A stretch of DNA of 64,000 bases, from contig JARGSG010000119.1 in NCBI GenBank assembly GCA_030374805.1, forward strand, positions 117,965 to 181,964. Reading direction: 5' to 3'. This stretch comes from Gracilaria gracilis (taxonomy: Eukaryota > Rhodophyta > Florideophyceae > Gracilariales > Gracilariaceae). The position numbers and the translations under genes are program-made. The notes beneath the pieces were generated by a model that saw only the letters and a list, made by a program, of their open reading frames with translations, was not told the DNA's origin and did not search any database. The first letter of the stretch is position 1, and every line of letters starts with the position of its first letter. Below are positions 58,701 to 64,000 of this stretch, one piece after another.

Positions 58701-61700
58701 CATGGTGAAGGGAAATATGGCTCGTTGGCGCTGTTTCGGTTACTATCTCTGTAAACACCGTTGGGGTTTTGGTTTGGGTTTGCATTGGGGTTTGTATTAG
58801 GGGTCTCAAGAGGAGAGATTACGAGCGTATATACGCTCAATTCGAAGCTCCATCACGCCTCATGGGGTTTGGGCATAGCAGCAATACTGCAGTGAATACA
58901 ATAAAATGCGCGCATTTCAGAAAAAGTCTTCCAGGCGTAATGGAGGAGCTTGGGACGGTAGATCACTTTCAACGACATGGAAGCCCCCTTGAGATAGCTT
59001 TATATCTCTATTGGAGTGGCCTGCGATGAATCAAAGTGCTATGTGTTGCAGGAGACATGATCGTGGCAGAACACTAGAGCCCGTGCTGATGAACTTGGGT
59101 GAAGCCAATTGTGACGACCTCAATTTTCTATATCCACGAATAGCGCACGCATACTATGCCAAGCACATGGTGAAGGGAAATATGGCTCGTTGGCGCTGTT
59201 TCGGTTACTATCTCTGTAAACACCGTTGGGGTTTTGGTTTGGGTTTGCATTGGGGTTTGTATTAGGGGTCTCAAGAGGAGAGATTACGAGGCGTATATAC
59301 GCTCAATTCGAAGCTCCATCACGCCTCATGGGGTTTGGGCATAGCAGCAATACTGCAGTGAATACAATAAAATGCGCGCATTTCAGAAAAAGTCTTCCAG
59401 GCGTAATGGAGGAGCTTGGGACGGTAGATCACTTTCAACGACATGGAAGCCCCCTTGAGATAGCTTTATATCTCTATTGGAGTGGCCTGCGATGAATCAA
59501 AGTGCTATGTGTTGCAGGAGACATGATTGTGGCAGAACACTAGAGCCCGTGCTGATGAACTTGGGTGAAGCCAATTGTGACGACCTCAATTTTCTATATC
59601 CACGAATAGCGCACGCATACTATGCCAAGCACATGGTGAAGGGAAATATGGCTCGTTGGCGCTGTTTCGGTTACTATCTCTGTAAACACCGTTGGGGTTT
59701 TGGTTTGGGTTTGCATTGGGGTTTGTATTAGGGGTCTCAAGAGGAGAGATTACGAGGCGTATATACGCTCAATTCGAAGCTCCATCACGCCTCATGGGGT
59801 TTGGGCATAGCAGCAATACTGCAGTGAATACAATAAAATGCGCGCATTTCAGAAAAAGTCTTCCAGGCGTAATGGAGGAGCTTGGGACGGTAGATCACTT
59901 TCAACGACATGGAAGCCCCCTTGAGATAGCTTTATATCTCTATTGGAGTGGCCTGCGATGAATCAAAGTGCTATGTGTTGCAGGAGACATGATCGTGGCA
60001 GAACACTAGAGCCCGTGCTGATGAACTTGGGTGAAGCCAATTGTGACGACCTCAATTTTCTATATCCACGAATAGCGCACGCATACTATGCCAAGCACAT
60101 GGTGAAGGGAAATATGGCTCGTTGGCGCTGTTTCGGTTACTATCTCTGTAAACACCGTTGGGGTTTTGGTTTGGGTTTGCATTGGGGTTTGTATTAGGGG
60201 TCTCAAGAGGAGAGATTACGAGGCGTATATACGCTCAATTCGAAGCTCCATCACGCCTCATGGGGTTTGGGCATAGCAGCAATACTGCAGTGAATACAAT
60301 AAAATGCGCGCATTTCAGAAAAAGTCTTCCAGGCGTAATGGAGGAGCTTGGGACGGTAGATCACTTTCAACGACATGGAAGCCCCCTTGAGATAGCTTTT
60401 ATATCTCTATTGGAGTGGCCTGCGATGAATCAAAGTGCTATGTGTTGCAGGAGACATGATCGTGGCAGAACACTAGAGCCCGTGCTGATGAACTTGGGTG
60501 AAGCCAATTGTGACGACCTCAATTTTCTATATCCACGAATAGCGCACGCATACTATGCCAAGCACATGGTGAAGGGAAATATGGCTCGTTGGCGCTGTTT
60601 CGGTTACTATCTCTGTAAACACCGTTGGGGTTTTGGTTTGGGTTTGCATTGGGGTTTGTATTAGGGGTCTCAAGAGGAGAGATTACGAGGCGTATATACG
60701 CTCAATTCGAAGCTCCATCACGCCTCATGGGGTTTGGGCATAGCAGCAATACTGCAGTGAATACAATAAAATGCGCGCATTTCAGAAAAAGTCTTCCAGG
60801 CGTAATGGAGGAGCTTGGGACGGTAGATCACTTTCAACGACATGGAAGCCCCCTTGAGATAGCTTTATATCTCTATTGGAGTGGCCTGCGATGAATCAAA
60901 GTGCTATGTGTTGCAGGAGACATGATTGTGGCAGAACACTAGAGCCCGTGCTGATGAACTTGGGTGAAGCCAATTGTGACGACCTCAATTTTCTATATCC
61001 ACGAATAGCGCACGCATACTATGCCAAGCACATGGTGAAGGGAAATATGGCTCGTTGGCGCTGTTTCGGTTACTATCTCTGTAAACACCGTTGGGGTTTT
61101 GGTTTGGGTTTGCATTGGGGTTTGTATTAGGGGTCTCAAGAGGAGAGATTACGAGGCGTATATACGCTCAATTCGAAGCTCCATCACGCCTCATGGGGTT
61201 TGGGCATAGCAGCAATACTGCAGTGAATACAATAAAATGCGCGCATTTCAGAAAAAGTCTTCCAGGCGTAATGGAGGAGCTTGGGACGGTAGATCACTTT
61301 CAACGACATGGAAGCCCCCTTGAGATAGCTTTATATCTCTATTGGAGTGGCCTGCGATGAATCAAAGTGCTATGTGTTGCAGGAGACATGATCGTGGCAG
61401 AACACTAGAGCCCGTGCTGATGAACTTGGGTGAAGCCAATTGTGACGACCTCAATTTTCTATATCCACGAATAGCGCACGCATACTATGCCAAGCACATG
61501 GTGAAGGGAAATATGGCTCGTTGGCGCTGTTTCGGTTACTATCTCTGTAAACACCGTTGGGGTTTTGGTTTGGGTTTGCATTGGGGTTTGTATTAGGGGT
61601 CTCAAGAGGAGAGATTACGAGGCGTGTATACGCTCAATTTGAAGCTCCATCACGCCTCATGGGGTTTGGGCATAGCAGCAATACTGCAGTGAATACAATA

Positions 61701-64000
61701 AAATGCGCGCATTTCAGAAAAAGTCTTCCAGGCGTAATGGAGGAGCTTGGGACGGTAGATCACTTTCAACGACATGGAAGCCCCCTTGAGATAGCTTTAT
61801 ATCTCTATTGGAGTGGCCTGCGATGAATCAAAGTGCTATGTGTTGCAGGAGACATGATCGTGGCAGAACACTAGAGCCCGTGCTGATGAACTTGGGTGAA
61901 GCCAATTGTGACGACCTCAATTTTCTATATCCACGAATAGCGCACGCATACTATGCCAAGCACATGGTGAAGGGAAATATGGCTCGTTGGCGCTGTTTCG
62001 GTTACTATCTCTGTAAACACCGTTGGGGTTTTGGTTTGGGTTTGCATTGGGGTTTGTATTAGGGGTCTCAAGAGGAGAGATTACGAGGGTGTATACGCTC
62101 AATTCGAAGCTCCATCACGCCTCATGGGGTTTGGGCATAGCAGCAATACTGCAGTGAATACAATAAAATGCGCGCATTTCAGAAAAAGTCTTCCAGGCGT
62201 AATGGAGGAGCTTGGGACGGTAGATCACTTTCAACGACATGGAAGCCCCCTTGAGATAGCTTTATATCTCTATTGGAGTGGCCTGCGATGAATCAAAGTG
62301 CTATGTGTTGCAGGAGACATGATCGTGGCAGAACACTAGAGCCCGTGCTGATGAACTTGGGTGAAGCCAATTGTGACGACCTCAATTTTCTATATCCACG
62401 AATAGCGCACGCATACTATGCCAAGCACATGGTGAAGGGAAATATGGCTCGTTGGCGCTGTTTCGGTTACTATCTCTGTAAACACCGTTGGGGTTTTGGT
62501 TTGGGTTTGCATTGGGGTTTGTATTAGGGGTCTCAAGAGGAGAGATTACGAGGCGTATATACGCTCAATTCGAAGCTCCATCACGCCTCATGGGGTTTGG
62601 GCATAGCAGCAATACTGCAGTGAATACAATAAAATGCGCGCATTTCAGAAAAAGTCTTCCAGGCGTAATGGAGGAGCTTGGGACGGTAGATCACTTTCAA
62701 CGACATGGAAGCCCCCTTGAGATAGCTTTATATCTCTATTGGAGTGGCCTGCGATGAATCAAAGTGCTATGTGTTGCAGGAGACATGATCGTGGCAGAAC
62801 ACTAGAGCCCGTGCTGATGAACTTGGGTGAAGCCAATTGTGACGACCTCAATTTTCTATATCCACGAATAGCGCACGCATACTATGCCAAGCACATGGTG
62901 AAGGGAAATATGGCTCGTTGGCGCTGTTTCGGTTACTATCTCTGTAAACACCGTTGGGGTTTTGGTTTGGGTTTGCATTGGGTTTGTATTAGGGGTCTCA
63001 AGAGGAGAGATTACGAGGCGTATATACGCTCAATTCGAAGCTCCATCACGCCTCATGGGGTTTGGGCATAGCAGCAATACTGCAGTGAATACAATAAAAT
63101 GCGCGCATTTCAGAAAAAGTCTTCCAGGCGTAATGGAGGAGCTTGGGACGGTAGATCACTTTCAACGACATGGAAGCCCCCTTGAGATAGCTTTATATCT
63201 CTATTGGAGTGGCCTGCGATGAATCAAAGTGCTATGTGTTGCAGGAGACATGATTGTGGCAGAACACTAGAGCCCGTGCTGATGAACTTGGGTGAAGCCA
63301 ATTGTGACGACCTCAATTTTCTATATCCACGAATAGCGCACGCATACTATGCCAAGCACATGGTGAAGGGAAATATGGCTCGTTGGCGCTGTTTCGGTTA
63401 CTATCTCTGTAAACACCGTTGGGGTTTTGGTTTGGGTTTGCATTGGGGTTTGTATTAGGGGTCTCAAGAGGAGAGATTACGAGGCGTATATACGCTCAAT
63501 TCGAAGCTCCATCACGCCTCATGGGTTTGGGCATAGCAGCAATACTGCAGTGAATACAATAAAATGCGCGCATTTCAGAAAAAGTCTTCCAGGCGTAATG
63601 GAGGAGCTTGGGACGGTAGATCACTTTCAACGACATGGAAGCCCCCTTGAGATAGCTTTATATCTCTATTGGAGTGGCCTGCGATGAATCAAAGTGCTAT
63701 GTGTTGCAGGAGACATGATCGTGGCAGAACACTAGAGCCCGTGCTGATGAACTTGGGTGAAGCCAATTGTGACGACCTCAATTTTCTATATCCACGAATA
63801 GCGCACGCATACTATGCCAAGCACATGGTGAAGGGAAATATGGCTCGTTGGCGCTGTTTCGGTTACTATCTCTGTAAACACCGTTGGGGTTTTGGTTTGG
63901 GTTTGCATTGGGGTTTGTATTAGGGGTCTCAAGAGGAGAGATTACGAGGCGTATATACGCTCAATTCGAAGCTCCATCACGCCTCATGGGGTTTGGGCAT

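Larger units (their letters stand above)
34157..64000 (+). repeat. tandem satellite array, ~466-bp unit, ~64 copies, open at the right end
   Basis: Head-to-tail copies that begin in mid-unit at ATTTCAGAAAAAG directly after the truncated 803-bp copy and run out of the window. Between 34.2 and 38.5 kb copies average about 470 bp because of extra single bases in homopolymers. From about 47 to 58 kb successive copies are almost identical. Each copy contains a G-rich telomere-like tract, two perfect palindromes and an AATAAA. Main variants are ATGATCGTGG/ATGATTGTGG and GCGTATATACGC/GCGTGTATATGC. The 466-bp length shifts frame each copy, so overlapping 84- and 89-codon frames are not a continuous gene. 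I recognise no source for the unit and see no similarity to the 803-bp unit. Confidence 0.95.

Noticed and set aside
38959..63923. Overlapping 84- and 89-codon frames that tile each 466-bp unit
   Set aside because: The unit is not a multiple of three and the variants are mostly amino-acid changing; no family resemblance. Chance openness fixed by array homogeneity is enough.
12786..64000. CRISPR array or rDNA spacer repeats
   Set aside because: Units are 803 and 466 bp with no spacers, no cas genes, and no recognisable rRNA or tRNA sequence.

Overview
The window looks like an accessory, transposon- and satellite-rich region of a eukaryotic nuclear genome. The evidence is a Plavaka/KDZ-like cut-and-paste transposase, a SET domain, no bacterial operon signals, and two very large tandem arrays that fill about 80% of the sequence. 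Plavaka-like transposases are best known from fungi, so a fungus or fungus-like protist is the first guess. Nothing here fixes the lineage.

Layout. (1) 1-3.04 kb, plus strand: a transposase gene entering from the left, with its C-terminal part split over other frames at C homopolymers. (2) 3.17-5.86 kb, minus strand: a large gene of unknown function (Arg/Gly/Glu-rich N-terminus, coiled coil, globular C-terminus), tail-to-tail with the transposase. (3) 6.35-9.42 kb, minus strand: one 1,021-codon reading frame coding for an uncharacterised N-terminal region, a beta-class DNA amino-methyltransferase (DPPY, then DLFAGTFST) and a C-terminal SET domain. It is broken by four single in-frame stops with no frameshift. 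(4) 9.84-11.46 kb: a foldback element with hairpin-rich inverted ends. (5) 11.81-12.79 kb, plus strand: a small basic/acidic protein gene in three frames. (6) 12.79-34.16 kb: a tandem array of an ~803-bp unit (one divergent flank copy, 25 full copies, one truncated copy). (7) 34.16-64.0 kb: about 64 copies of an unrelated ~466-bp unit, continuing past the right end.

How the parts may work together (inference): the transposase, the unknown companion and the methyltransferase-SET protein could be the gene set of one large DNA transposon that carries its own chromatin writer, able to methylate DNA and histones from one polypeptide. The in-frame stops mean that the copy is dead by nonsense mutation, or that some stop codons are read as sense; the sequence alone cannot decide. 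The two arrays look like satellite DNA. The 803-bp array starts at the 3' end of the small gene and joins the 466-bp array directly. Single-base indels cluster around that joint and look partly like consensus errors in homopolymers.
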